A DNA stretch of 64,000 nucleotides from Symsagittifera roscoffensis (Eukaryota; Xenacoelomorpha; Acoela; Convolutidae), in the NCBI RefSeq assembly GCF_963678635.1, contig NC_087069.1, positions 19,320,660 through 19,384,659 on the forward strand. The letters are read 5' to 3'. A model generated the notes under the pieces. It worked only from the letters and a program-made list of their open reading frames with translations, was not told the DNA's origin and ran no database searches. Below are positions 9,447 to 20,620 of this stretch, one piece after another (the stretch's first letter is position 1; each line of letters starts with the position of its first letter). The position numbers and the translations under genes are program-made.

Positions 9447-10548
9447 AAAAGTATCACCACTATACGTTTTTGAAGATAAACGATGTTATAAAAGAATCCC
9501 TATCTTTTATAAGAATAAAGTACATTTCGTGGATACACTTTCACGAAGAACCTATTTCTGGGATACCGCAGTCCCATGTGGATCAGAAAACAGCCACAAT
9601 GTAGTACAACTAAACCCTGATGAAAATAAATATTATCTTCTCACTCCATATCCCACATTAATGCAATCACTCAAAAAATTTTCACCAGAAAGCATTCGCG
9701 CTATTGCTCGAAACCCAAATATAGACTTACAATCAATAGGAATCTATTCAAAATCAGATATTCAACATCACATTAGAACACAACAATTCCAAGAATTATT
9801 AACACAAATGGACACTATACAAAGACAATCAATAGACCAAAATTTACGCAAACTTGCAGAAACCGAAGGACTTGCCGATATCTACACGCAAGACTATAGC
9901 GGATATTTTAAAGACATTAAAGATTATATATATCTAAACGGTGAAAAATACCGTCCCCAAGATATATCACCAATTAACATTTTTAGCTTTGTTACACTCA
10001 AAAATGAGATCCTCGATTTTCTAGGATGGCCCTACTACATCTTAGAAAAATTGACTATTTTAAACGCAATGTTTAACTTTATTGGATTTCTTTTCTCACT
10101 TTTAAAAGGAATCTACAACACATGTGCTATACACACACAAGTAAACAGACAAGCAAGCGTAGCACGCATACTCTTTGCAGGATTTTTTGGAATCTTTTCT
10201 ACATCTATAAACAAAATTCTTTTAGACGCACAAATAAAAGAATACAACACAAAAATAGCAACACGACAAAATACATACGACGAAGAACATAACAATGTAG
10301 ACATAACGCCAACGGCACCACAATTACCACCCCTACCAAATAACCATCCACTATCCCTAGTCCCACGAAATTTTCGAAATTTAGCCATCACACATAATCC
10401 AAATTTTCGACTCACCACATCACAAAGTCCCATCCAACATATAATGACACACCAGTCACAAGATGATAATACTTATGAACAAATTATTGAACAACCCCAT
10501 ACCACCGCTTTTCAGTCTCAAAATAATCATTTTTTTAGCCCACGATGA
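9382..10548 (+). CDS. env: Envelope-like glycoprotein, C-terminal portion in shifted frame
   Basis: This is the continuation of the glycoprotein in a different frame from 7947-9446. The annotated ATG at 9382 is probably not a real start, and homologous coding begins near 9400. It carries a cysteine-rich segment (FYTCTKKVSPLYVFEDKRC) and FVDTLSRRTYFWDT. Hydrophobic stretches near 10070-10110 and 10160-10230 (ILFAGFFGIFSTSI) are candidate membrane anchors, followed by a polar cytoplasmic tail. The stop TGA at 10546-10548 overlaps the next ATG (10545-10547) as ATGA. Whether the shift is a mutation or programmed is unknown; I favour mutation, since no slippery heptamer is evident at the join. Confidence 0.65.
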   Translation: MQDTYYLEIDQGNILWFYTCTKKVSPLYVFEDKRCYKRIPIFYKNKVHFVDTLSRRTYFWDTAVPCGSENSHNVVQLNPDENKYYLLTPYPTLMQSLKKFSPESIRAIARNPNIDLQSIGIYSKSDIQHHIRTQQFQELLTQMDTIQRQSIDQNLRKLAETEGLADIYTQDYSGYFKDIKDYIYLNGEKYRPQDISPINIFSFVTLKNEILDFLGWPYYILEKLTILNAMFNFIGFLFSLLKGIYNTCAIHTQVNRQASVARILFAGFFGIFSTSINKILLDAQIKEYNTKIATRQNTYDEEHNNVDITPTAPQLPPLPNNHPLSLVPRNFRNLAITHNPNFRLTTSQSPIQHIMTHQSQDDNTYEQIIEQPHTTAFQSQNNHFFSPR

Positions 10549-11087
10549 GCCGCCAACTTGGATCACTACACCGATCAAATTCCCACCCAACCAATCTTAC
10601 CTCTCCAATCCCAATAATACCACTTTTTGCTTTTCCGCCACCCGATTTTCCATCTAGTAATGTAACATCAGGCATGAATTCCGACACTAATTCACACATT
10701 TCAGTTTTATATTCCATCTCACAACTCAATAACCCGAATATTGAAACCCCCGATGAATTTGCCGACTCAGAACCATCCCCATCCAATAATTTTCATAATT
10801 CTTCTAATTTTTCTCAACCCCCTTTTCAACCCATATTATCCAATAACCCTGACCCAATCACTTCCACACCCTCTTATGCTTCCCAAGTTACCCCAACCTC
10901 ACTTCATTCTGACCAATCATCTCATTCTCCAGACACCCCCCGAATCTCCCCAGAGCTAGATAATTTTATTACCCTTCAACAACAACCCTACCACCTCCAT
11001 ACCCCAACAATAAACCAAATCTCCTCCACAATAAATTCATCCAACCCCCCTATCCCTACACCCTCTCAAATTATACTGAATCATTAG
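10545..11087 (+). CDS. Accessory ORF downstream of env, N-terminal disordered part
   Basis: A 180-residue frame starting inside the ATGA shared with the env stop, a layout that favours termination-reinitiation. The product is P/S/T/N-rich and disordered, with many PSP and SNP runs. Its true continuation is probably the frame 10964-12343: both are open together from 10964 to 11084, and the other frame stays open through a globular region. A shift by -1 between about 11040 and 11080 would join them. No family recognised. Confidence 0.5.
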   Translation: MSRQLGSLHRSNSHPTNLTSPIPIIPLFAFPPPDFPSSNVTSGMNSDTNSHISVLYSISQLNNPNIETPDEFADSEPSPSNNFHNSSNFSQPPFQPILSNNPDPITSTPSYASQVTPTSLHSDQSSHSPDTPRISPELDNFITLQQQPYHLHTPTINQISSTINSSNPPIPTPSQIILNH

Positions 11088-12343
11088 CACCATCATCCAC
11101 ATCAACTGAATCTTCACTCAACACTAATAGAGCTTACCGCACTTTTAAAAGAAAGTTCCCCAACCATCCTTTCCCAGCAAAACCAGGAACAGCCCGTGAA
11201 TACATCAACCACCCCAAGCATACTAACACAAAAGAATTTTTAGCCATCACCTTACCCTCATTCCCACAATACACCTTAAACACCCCCCACGACACTAACG
11301 AAACACGCAACTTTGTAGATGAATACGTTTTAATGCCCACTCTCTCTTGGACCTCATATTATCATTTTACTAACCCTCTTTGCTTACCTTTATCTAACAC
11401 TCACATCGATATAGAGCGAAATACGGACATGCTATATCGACTCACTACACCACTAACCGCTAGACAATTTACTTACGTTGGATATAAAAAATCACTAAAA
11501 ACACACACTGCACCTAGAGCTAACGAATATACACTCGAATACTATGATCACAACATAATCAGAGCTAACCAAGATCAATTCTTAGACGACGATCGCTTCG
11601 CTAATCCACAAATTACTGAGAAATTTTTCATCAAGACACCATATATATTTACACTAAACATCTTCGACCGAAAGTTTGATCACATTATTTCAGAAGCACT
11701 AACAGACACACAAGCATACGAAAGTTTTAAAGAACGCTTCCAAATATTTTCACTAACCTTTCATTTCCTTGCACCACACGAAAGAGATTTACACTGCTCA
11801 CACGATATTATGTTGCGCACTAAACAAACCCACACATATAGTTATTATCGCTTCATCCAAAATCACTTTGACCTACACACACCCTCTAGACAACCACACC
11901 ATCGTTTTCAATTCATTAATTCCAAATACACTTCACCATTTTTCCTAAATTTCACATATTGCATTAAAGATACTAACCTTCATGGTATTCTTCGCAATTA
12001 TGATCCCATAACCCAAATGTACATCTTCTGTCCCATCACCAAGACCTTCAACGCCGAAGAATCCCGACCCTTCCTTATCCCGCACGAGTTTGTACAACCT
12101 ATAGAAATCCCAATTTTAGAATTCATCCACAACACTAAATTCAATCACAAATTATATAATCTAATCCAAAACACACCTTATGAGTTTGCAGTTGGCACTG
12201 AAGAAATAACCACTATCAAGGCACTTCAATTGCTTTGGCCACTGCTTCAGACTAAAAATATCATCCGCATCTTAGCTAAACTACTAACAACTTCCGATCT
12301 CATCCACGACATCTTCCCCCACGGTTTTTTCCCCGACGACTAA
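10964..12343 (+). CDS. Accessory ORF downstream of env, globular part
   Basis: The frame is open from 10964 (after TAA 10961-10963) to TAA 12341-12343. The first ATG is at 11333, but the upstream part reads as coding (SLAPSSTSTESSL, then FLAITLPSFPQYTL). The product is rich in aromatic and histidine residues, without signal peptide or membrane helix, and looks globular, so not an envelope. I recognise no family. Its place at the 3' end of an env-bearing LTR element is unusual and suggests a virus-like accessory protein. A perfect splice donor follows the stop by three bases. Confidence 0.55.
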   Translation, partial: FYYPSTTTLPPPYPNNKPNLLHNKFIQPPYPYTLSNYTESLAPSSTSTESSLNTNRAYRTFKRKFPNHPFPAKPGTAREYINHPKHTNTKEFLAITLPSFPQYTLNTPHDTNETRNFVDEYVLMPTLSWTSYYHFTNPLCLPLSNTHIDIERNTDMLYRLTTPLTARQFTYVGYKKSLKTHTAPRANEYTLEYYDHNIIRANQDQFLDDDRFANPQITEKFFIKTPYIFTLNIFDRKFDHIISEALTDTQAYESFKERFQIFSLTFHFLAPHERDLHCSHDIMLRTKQTHTYSYYRFIQNHFDLHTPSRQPHHRFQFINSKYTSPFFLNFTYCIKDTNLHGILRNYDPITQMYIFCPITKTFNAEESRPFLIPHEFVQPIEIPILEFIHNTKFNHKLYNLIQNTPYEFAVGTEEITTIKALQLLWPLLQTKNIIRILAKLLTTSDLIHDIFPHGFFPDD

Positions 12344-12346
12344 CAG

Positions 12347-12425
12347 GTAAGTATGAATTAAATGAGTATTACTAACTAATTAAAATATTAAAAAACTCAC
12401 CATACTTTATCCATGTTTTCTTTAG
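12347..12425 (+). other. Candidate 79-bp intron just after the last ORF
   Basis: CAG|GTAAGT at 12344-12352 is an ideal donor, TACTAAC near 12369 matches a branch point, and TTTTCTTTAG ends at 12425. Size and AT content suit a short nematode intron. It sits three bases after the stop codon of the last ORF. In an element that moves through RNA a constitutively spliced intron should be lost, so it is either unused, alternative, or a donor for another acceptor. Confidence 0.35.
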
Positions 12426-14311
12426 ATTTTTAGCCTTCATCCGACAATCACCTCCAAAAACCACAAAAGACAAATAAAAATCGCAAATTTCATCAAACAG
12501 ATTTCAAAAATTCTATTAATCTCTTACACATATAAATTTATAAATTTAATACCAATGCAGTAAATTCATTTCTAAAATTTTCCCCACAAGCAGTAAATCT
12601 AATTATGATGAAAATTTGTAACTTAAAATTCCCCCATAACTAGCAGTAAATTTCCAAATTCTATGCAGTAAATTAATAAAATGCAAATGCAGTACTAACC
12701 TTTTGATATTTTCATTCATTCGCACAGAAATTCTATCCACACTCGCACAGCTCGCCCACGAAGAATTGTTTAAAATAATGAATTTCAGTTTCAAGTTTTC
12801 ACACTCAACAACTCTAACATATAATAACATGTTTCAAACTTTCCTTTAACCCGGTTGGAAAGGAATCATATACTAAACAAAACTAACCAACGCAGCTTAC
12901 TAAATACCACAAATCATAGAATAACAGCATGACTAAGAAAAGGAAACCAACGGTACCCATACCGGATTAACCCAGTTTAAAACTGGATAATTTATTCTTT
13001 TGAAGACTATTATAAAGTCTAAGAAAGAAATAATAAAACACAAAAAAGTCGAAAGACAAACCCATACCACGAACAATTTGCTTTTTGGAAAAAGGACATA
13101 ACCAACAAGACATAAGAAAAACCACAACAAACCCAACATAAAACGTTGTCACATAACAGGACCCCTCACAAAAACCGCATGAAATCATACTCCCACTCCT
13201 GGCCTAACCCACCAGGAAGGACGTCCTGAGCATGCTCTATAGCCGGCCTAACCCACCGCGCTACATCCACGCTTTGTGACCACACCTCTATTTTTAATAA
13301 GAGCTACTCAAGGGTGAGTAACTCTTCAAAATAACCGAACTAAAACAAAAAGCTTTTGTGAAAACAACTAACTAAAATCATAATTAAAAAATATTAAACT
13401 AATAAATGTTTTATAAAATGTAAATTACATTATGCAATACATAGATCAGAATACAACACCAAGGACGAACATCTAAAGACAAAACAACCCCACTACACTC
13501 GAGAGAGAATGGCCAACCACAATCGATATGCCACTCACAATCACAACTCAAAGGATTTAGAGTACGACTTGACTTCGCAGAAAAGGACTTCATTGAACTA
13601 GACCAATGACCACCTCGATGTTCAAGTATACGTACAGATCCGAGTAACCAGGCATCCCCTCCACGCACAATCTCCACGCCATTCCCAAACTAGATCAGAC
13701 ACAAAAGAAGTTCTCCACGCAGAACAGAAAAACCTGACATAGCCAACCATTCTGAAATCAGATTTGAGTTTGTTGCGAAGACTTAGTCGTTGTCACTAGA
13801 AGACACAACGTCTTATAACTCCAGCTTCCTGGAACTTCTTTAACAAAGAAGAAACGGAAGAAAATTATGATGTTCGCCAAAAACCAACGTCCATCATTCA
13901 TCCTTCGAATTGCAGAAGAACTATTCTAAAAAACTCTGAAAAACCCGGATGGGTGGAACCTGATCTAAACTACATTTTATGATTGGATAAATTAGATATT
14001 TTACCAATGTAAAGTATTTAATATTAACCAATCATGACCCATCTAACTAACAACCCACTTATTTGTAAGTGCTGAAGTTACTTGTAATTTCAGCACCAGA
14101 GAGATTTGAATTTAACTTAGAAAATAGTTGGACTCTCCCGAGCACTTCAGCAGCCGCAATAAACCAGTATACCCTAGATCTATTGAGCCTAGCAGAGACT
14201 AGTTAAACAACCTGAGACTAGATAGTATAAGAGTAAGATTAGGATCGGTATTAGACTAAGAAGTTGCACGAATCTATCCGGCCGAAAATAAGATAGCGTG
14301 ACGAGCAGACG
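12426..14311. other. Probable 3' noncoding/LTR zone of the first element
   Basis: No supported gene. The A-rich bias fades here. The stretch holds purine runs that could be polypurine tracts (near 13502-13511 followed by TGGCC; near 13848-13866), a repeated CGGCCTAACCCACC-like motif (about 13202 and 13245), an imperfect palindrome GAGCTACTC..GAGTAACTC near 13300, and AATAAA near 14159. The 3' LTR should lie here, but its edges cannot be set because the 5' LTR is outside the window. Confidence 0.35.
14069..14096. repeat. Perfect hairpin GTGCTGAA..TTCAGCAC
   Basis: An 8-base perfect inverted repeat with a 12-base loop. It may be part of the LTR R/U5 region of the upstream element, since an AATAAA follows about 60 bases later. 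Only the inverted repeat is seen. Confidence 0.4.
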
Positions 14312-15004
14312 GTGTACCCTATCCGAAATTACTCTATGAGTTATAGACAACATAACATAACTCATAACGGCAAAGATCTCAATTTTAAAACTTTATTGAA
14401 TCTGAACGAAATCCTCTGTAACCTGTATAAATCATTTACTTTTTTTCAACGAACTAATTTGTTTGAAAAATTGATTGGACGTTTTTTCGCTAAAAACGAG
14501 GTTTTTTCAAATGAAAACTAAAAAAAAAATGCAAACAAGTTTTACTTTTTCTTTTAAAAAAAATTGTCTTCAAAAGTATCTTGAGGTAAGTTTGCTTGCG
14601 CAAACCATCATTTTCGGGAGATCCTTTGTTTGTAGATTAATGTATTTTGCGAAACTTTGCTTATATTAACCTGAAAAAATTAAAATCATGTTGCTTCTGA
14701 CCAAAATTGCCAGAACGTTAAAAAATAATTTGGACATTTCAATAAAGAGCTGAAAATTTTTTCAAATTCTTCTAAACATCAATATAAACAACAAAGCATT
14801 GAGCGAAAACTACCATGTTTCCAGCATTAGTCTATAAACGAGCAGGATTTTGTCTGCAAGCTACTTAGGATAGCCGGATTTAACAGGTAACTTATTTTGC
14901 TGTTAAATTTGGTCAATCTAACACACGATTTTAATCAGAGGAGGACAAAAATTTGTCTTTGGTAATTTAAAAATGTCCTAACAATTACTATCAAAAATCA
15001 GAGC

Positions 15005-16600
15005 CTAGAGCGGATTCTAATGAGGTCTTATGATCTATGGACAACAACGTGAAGTATTAGACTCTATACCTTGAAAAAAAGTACCTTTTTTCAATTTTTT
15101 CAAGATTTGTTATTTTCCTGCCCTAAAGTTAGAAACACAGGAGCTAGTCTAAAGGACTTGTAAGCTTGCCGGAGGTGCCTAAAAAGGTGGAATGGACTAC
15201 ACTGACTTTCTAGTAAGCTAAAAGGGACCACACGAGCGAACAGGTAGTAGTCCTTGTGCATTAGTCTGAACTAACCAAACAAGGCCACAAGTCCTGAGCT
15301 CACGCAAGGTGAGGAGCGTCACTGCATACCCTCAATGAGTGATGTCCATACTCTCTCAGATATTGCGACCATCAGGAGTTTGCATATGAAAGAGCACGGA
15401 AAAACATTTTGTTCCTATCAAAACTGTCGTCAGCAAAAAAACACGGAAAAATTGCATAAAATTCATCAACGTTGAAATGATACGCGCTTTTTGATCAAAA
15501 TTATCTGAGATTACCGTGGTGTCAGGATATGAGCTGATAGTGGTTTAGTTTCCACTAAACGATAAATAAGAGCACAAGTTTTTCCTCCCCGATAAACTTT
15601 GTCTCGCCTCGAGGTCGGATCAAAAGACCGCAGCCAGTACAAGAGAAGACGGTGTGAGGTTGTAAAAAGCAATACGAACTGCTAACAACTACTTAAGAAA
15701 GTAACAACATTGTTGGAAGTAACAGCGACAGGGCTCTAAAAAAACATTTGCTAATGATGTTGTTTGAAGGTATGAATGGCCAATCATGGTTACAAAGACT
15801 AGGTGCTAGGACCTTAGTTCCTTCTTTCAAATTCTCAGCCGAATGGCCTCGAGTTACGCCGTCCGCAAAAAAAGTTTCGGGTAAGCGACAAGCGACCACT
15901 CATCAACTGTGGTCAAATCGAGCATTTCCGCGTCCAATTGGCGACATAGAAAAAAAAGTTTTTTTTTGAATAGGCCAAAGAAGCACCGTTGTGCTCTCAG
16001 ATCCCTTGAATATGTTAGCAACCTCGATCCGAAAGTTTTTTAAAAACCATAAAAAGACGAAATCAAGAAGAATGGCACGTAACTTTAACTTCGGAGTGGA
16101 CTGTGCCTCTATGAGTGCAACCGTGGCCTTAGCATAGACGAAAGAAGTTTTAGTCTTCTACGTGTCTACAGTGCATATGCATCAACAAACAAAACCGCCC
16201 AAAACAGTTTCTGGGAGGGAACAACAACCAAGTTTAGCTCAAAATCATGAAGCAAATCATCGAAATATGTTAAGATGCAACAAGTCCGATCAAGTTGAAC
16301 ACATACGATAAAAATTTGATCACGAACATTGTATGGTGGGTTAGGCTGTTGACTTACAGCCATTTAGTTCTTTGTGTGTTCTTTTTTCAAGTCCAATAAT
16401 TGCCATGATATTTCAAAACAATAAGTAATATCATGATTGAGAGCAAAGCTGTCTATGACGCGTTCAGTGTTTCAGCTAGCTCAGGGGCCCCACCTTCAGG
16501 CTTGATGAAACTGTAAGCAACTAGTTTGAAAAAGGCTTTCAAGTCTTGACTCAGAGAGCCCTAATAGTATTTTCGGAGATCTTGACCGAGAAGTTATATA
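15005..16600. repeat. Diverged repeat, copy 1
   Basis: Landmarks shared with copy 2 in the same order are GCGGATTC..GGTCTTAT..CTGGACA, then GCGA(A/G)CAGGTAGTAGTCC, then ACCAAACAAG, then a CGATC..ACACATACGATAAAA stretch, then CCTTC(A)GGCTTGAT. The offset to copy 2 falls from about 3,340 to 3,100 bases along the repeat, so indels have accumulated. No coding capacity seen. Confidence 0.5.
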
Positions 16601-16976
16601 ATCATCCATGTAATATTTTGCAATATTTCGAAAGCTGCTTCCGTTTATATGGCTTGTCATCCTAAATTATTTGCTTCAGAGCAAAACTGGTGAATTTTGG
16701 TGATCTGCGGGCGTCAAAAACATACCGGTTGCGTTGGAAGACTTCCGCATTCGAAGTGGAAAACAACCAGTCTCAGAAAACGGTAAAGCAGTGATCATAC
16801 TGCAGGACACCAAAGAGCAGAAAAATGCATTTCAACCTTAGATACGGACAAATTGTGTTCCCGAGAGCGCATTAAAACATAAAAGCGATTCTGAAGTTAA
16901 CATCGCCGACCAGGAAATGAATTTTAGCGTTGGACCCGGGTATATGAAAGCAAGAATCAGCCTCACCTCACCCACA

Positions 16977-17010
16977 ATGAATTTTTGGAGTTGATTACGA
17001 GATGGCGACG
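16977..17010. repeat. Short direct repeat, copy 1 of 2
   Basis: ATGAATTTTTGGAGTTGATT and the following bases through GAGATGGCGACG recur at 17213-17246 with one substitution. A related ACATCGCC is found upstream of both copies. A local duplication about 236 bases apart. Confidence 0.6.
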
Positions 17011-17212
17011 GAGGCACTACTGGCGATCCTTATTGACCACAGTCCGATGTGGTTTTTTTTAAAAAACATCCATTCAATAAGTCCACTTGAATTAGCATTG
17101 ATTAAAATTTTTCAGAGATTTTTAAGGTATTTCGCCCAGCGTAAAACGAGTTTATTTTTACCAGCGTAGCAGAAACTTCGTGCTCACTAACATCGCCGGT
17201 ATACAACTAGCC

Positions 17213-17246
17213 ATGAATTTTGGGAGTTGATTACGAGATGGCGACG
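17213..17246. repeat. Short direct repeat, copy 2 of 2
   Basis: Nearly identical to 16977-17010 (GAGTTGATTACGAGATGGCG in both). The function of the repeated stretch is unknown. Confidence 0.6.
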
Positions 17247-18339
17247 TAAATGCAGGTTAGAGCTACTTGAAAAACTCAACTTCTTTATATGCACCAAAAA
17301 ACTCGATTTCGTTACTATATTTAGGACTGATAAAAATAATGAAAGATCCGAGCCACTAGAAAGCCCGTTTAATGACTTCCGATTAAGAATCAACCTTTTG
17401 ATGATGAACAACATATTATTTAAAACTTAGGGTATTATATTTCTTAAACTTTTCAACTTAGGGACAATTTTTGTAGGAACTAAGTCATTCACAACAATTG
17501 AACTGATGAGAAAAAGTACCTAGTTTAGTACGAAAACTTTACTTGATCAACAATATAGTAAGTGAAAACGTTTAGACTTTTCAACTTAGAAAAAAATGTT
17601 TGAAGTAAGCACGTTATTCACAACAATTGGATAGATTCAAAAACTTCCAAAAATGTTTATATTGGTTAAAATGAGAGGGAAACCGTAAAAAATCAATCGC
17701 ATGCGGTAAAAAAACTTTTTATAGAATCAGTACGAAATGCTTCAGAAAATGTTGAAATCAAACAAAAAATTCTGTACGAAGTTACATCTTTTTCGAAAAT
17801 ATATGAAATTTTTGTTGCTTTAGAAACTAACTTTTTTGAAACAAAGTTCAGATTTCCAGAATCATGATGGCTTTAATTGAACAAACTTGTCAAATTAGTT
17901 GCTCAAGAAAAATGTTCCTATGATTAATGTAACTCGAAAATAGTTGTTCTCTCAAAAATTACAAAGTAGTCATAAAAAGATATCAGTTAAAACTTTTCTA
18001 TTGATTGATTGATTCCAATTGCGCAATGTTTTGAAAAGCATCATCAAAAAAGAGTTTTTTTTTATATTTCTGACTTGATCAATAACTGAAAATTGATAAA
18101 CTGTCAGAACAGCGGTAAAAAAGATAGCTCAGCAAAAATGATCTTAAATCACTGATAAATCACTATATTCAATATTTTTTTGTTTTTTTGTTTTGAGCCC
18201 CTTAGATTACCAGCTAAATTAATTTGGGGTCTTGATTGATAAAAATGAGGCATCAATTTAATCGAAAAACGACAAAAACGTTACTTCTAAAAGCCACCAT
18301 AGACATCAGTTACTATTTGAAGCACTGTATAGTGTTAAG

Positions 18340-19630
18340 GGCTGGGGCGGATTCAACCCAGGTCTTATAGTATCTGGACAGTGACGGATACTTTAATTTA
18401 CATACCTTGATCAGCAAAGTAAGTAATTCAAACACATTTTAGCTTTGAACCCCTTATCCCCAAAAAAAAGAAAATCTGCAGCGAATCTAAAACGCAGAAA
18501 GGTAAGCTAGCCTGACAAAGAACGCAAAGCGATGCACTGTGTCTTGTTTTTTTTTGCCGTAAATAAGCGAAACGAGTGTAGCGAGCAGGTAGTAGTCCCA
18601 TGAAACTTCGGCATCATTTACCAAAACGAAATTTCTTACCAAACAAGATCCATGGACGCACTAACCCTTCTCTCGGGTCGTATCTCTTAGTTACCGTAAA
18701 GAAGGCGTGAGCTGACTAAAATGGGTTCCTTGTGCTCGCTCGATTGTTGCGCGTGAATACAAAGAGGTTGAAACAAAAAAAAGAGGTTTCAAAACTTTGG
18801 TCAGTCAGTTTAGGGGTCTTTTGATATATTAGGAAAGTCTAGCTTGCAGTTGCCAACCAATCTTTCGTATGACAAGTCGTGATGTATGGCTGTGATTGAT
18901 TATTTACCACTTGATTCCAGGTGATTGCTTATTCACTCTCAAAACAGGTGATTGCTTATTCTATTCGCGAACACATAAACAAAGAATTGGCATTGCATTG
19001 TATCTTCGGACAACGACATGTACCTTAGACTAAATAACTTGACTGTTATTGTAATTAATGCAATTTTGTTCCTGTGTTTCAACCTCCATCCCCAAAGAGA
19101 GAAGAACGAGAGTAATGATTACTAAGTTAGGTGAACGATGAACAAAACAGGGCTGCCATTGACTACACGACGCGAACGAGCGGATAAAAAGCGTTGGGCT
19201 ATTAGTTTTAGCTATCCAAACGAAAGCATTACTCTTGCGCTCATGCTCAGCCGGAGAGCACCCCTCGTTATGCTCGTTGAAAGAGAGTAGACACTCCCTT
19301 AGTCAATGTGATCATATGTTATTGGGGGGTGCAATATTTCCCGGCGTAAATAACAAAGAATGCTTGAAAAATAAGATCTACAGCTGGTTGTTAGTTCCAT
19401 CGCTGGCTTCCTAAATGCCAATTCATCTTAAGAAAGAAAGGCCTCTTACAGTGCAACGTGTATGGTGCGACGAGTTCGATCGGTTCAAACACGTACGATA
19501 AAAAGCTTAGTACAGAATGAATGGTGTTGTGATTCTTGGGCTCGCAATTGCACCTGCAATTTGCGTCTCATGATTCCTTTGTTTGGTCCTCCTTCTAGCC
19601 TGATAAATTGAATCACGTCTAGAAAATATG
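18340..19630. repeat. Diverged repeat, copy 2
   Basis: The same ordered landmarks as copy 1 (GCGGATTC near 18350, GCGAGCAGGTAGTAGTCC near 18580, ACACGTACGATAAAA near 19490, CCTTCTAGCCTGAT near 19590). It ends a few hundred bases before the truncated LTR at 19890. Confidence 0.5.
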
Positions 19631-19889
19631 TGAAATTTATTTGCACTCGAGACATCTCCCTGTCGACATTTCATAATTTTCATCCACTAACCAGGTTATC
19701 TACATCACCCTGAACAGCGTGAAAAGTCAGATACTCACACCCTGTCATGTCTCTCACCGGTGGCATATTTGGACAAAGAGTTAGACGAGAACTGCGATTA
19801 TGGCGACTTGTCACCGAACGAGCAAGAGCAATGGACATCGGAACATCAGACACAGATGACATGTGACACAGTCAGGGGAGGTAAGGGAG

Positions 19890-20620
19890 TGTAACATTCG
19901 CCCATTTATTACACAGCGACGGAGCGTAGACAAAATACCTATTGACGACTGGCTGACGTCAGTTACGTTATTTCTACTCATTTTTAACCGTCTAGACTTA
20001 GCCAGTTGTTTTTCTGGTTAGTCAAAGGCTAAGTAAAAAGTTACCACTTCTAGGCCATCAGCCAAATGTCTTTTGATCAGCTTTCGTTTGGATGCGAAAA
20101 AAAACCACATATCTGGATCTCGGATCCCCAGACTACGTCATTACTATTAAAATCACGGCTAGAAAACCATAATTTAACATGTTTTTAATGACAGTTAAAA
20201 CCTAAATCCATTGGAGATTGGTTGACTCTTTCCTCTTACTCATGCTCTGAAATGCTAAACAGTTTTGGAGTTAATTAAATCGCTCAGGGCATTACAGTAG
20301 CTAAAATATGTCTTTAAAGTCTCGTTACCCCTTCGATTTCGTAGCACGGGAGGGTACGGATCCGCTTCGGATGAACCACTGAACCTTCCTTCCATCTAAT
20401 ATCTTTCAGTTTAGCGTTTTATCGTGTCGTGTTATCAAGATAAGAGGCTTTGTTTTCCCCCTGTTTACTTTCGACTGATTTTCGTCTCGTTAATCCGGTT
20501 GTCTGTTTTTATTGTGTTTCTCGGATAAAATGGCCGTTTTTACTTCTCGCAGAAATATCCTAGCTTTCGTCGAAAATTCAAAGTTTTTTTTGTTCTAGAA
20601 AATTTTGACCCTGTGAAGAT
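19890..20620 (-). repeat. Decayed LTR of second family
   Basis: Aligned by eye with 43566-44451: shared GCGACGGAGCGTAGA, CTATTGACGACTGGC, GTTACCAcTTcTAGGCCATCAG, GGATC..AGACTACGT and ATCCATTGGAGAT blocks. The inner end is missing or unrecognisable after about 20620, where a short duplication (GAAGATGTGTCCTACA twice, about 20617-20653) begins the 3' UTR part. Confidence 0.75.

Larger units (their letters stand above)
14312..19889. other. Gene-free repeat DNA
   Basis: Only short chance frames are present. The stretch is old repeat DNA: segments at about 15005-15300 and 16240-16600 recur in diverged form at about 18340-18650 and 19460-19630 (listed separately), and a 34-bp sequence occurs twice near 17 kb. 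No transposase, polymerase or RNA gene was recognised. Confidence 0.5.

Noticed and set aside
13200-13290. Possible tRNA-like or LTR start from the repeated CGGCCTAACCCACC
   Set aside because: No cloverleaf could be drawn and no second LTR is available for comparison.
15693-15969. Small frames on both strands in the repeat DNA
   Set aside because: Short, no motif, not conserved in the second copy of the repeat.
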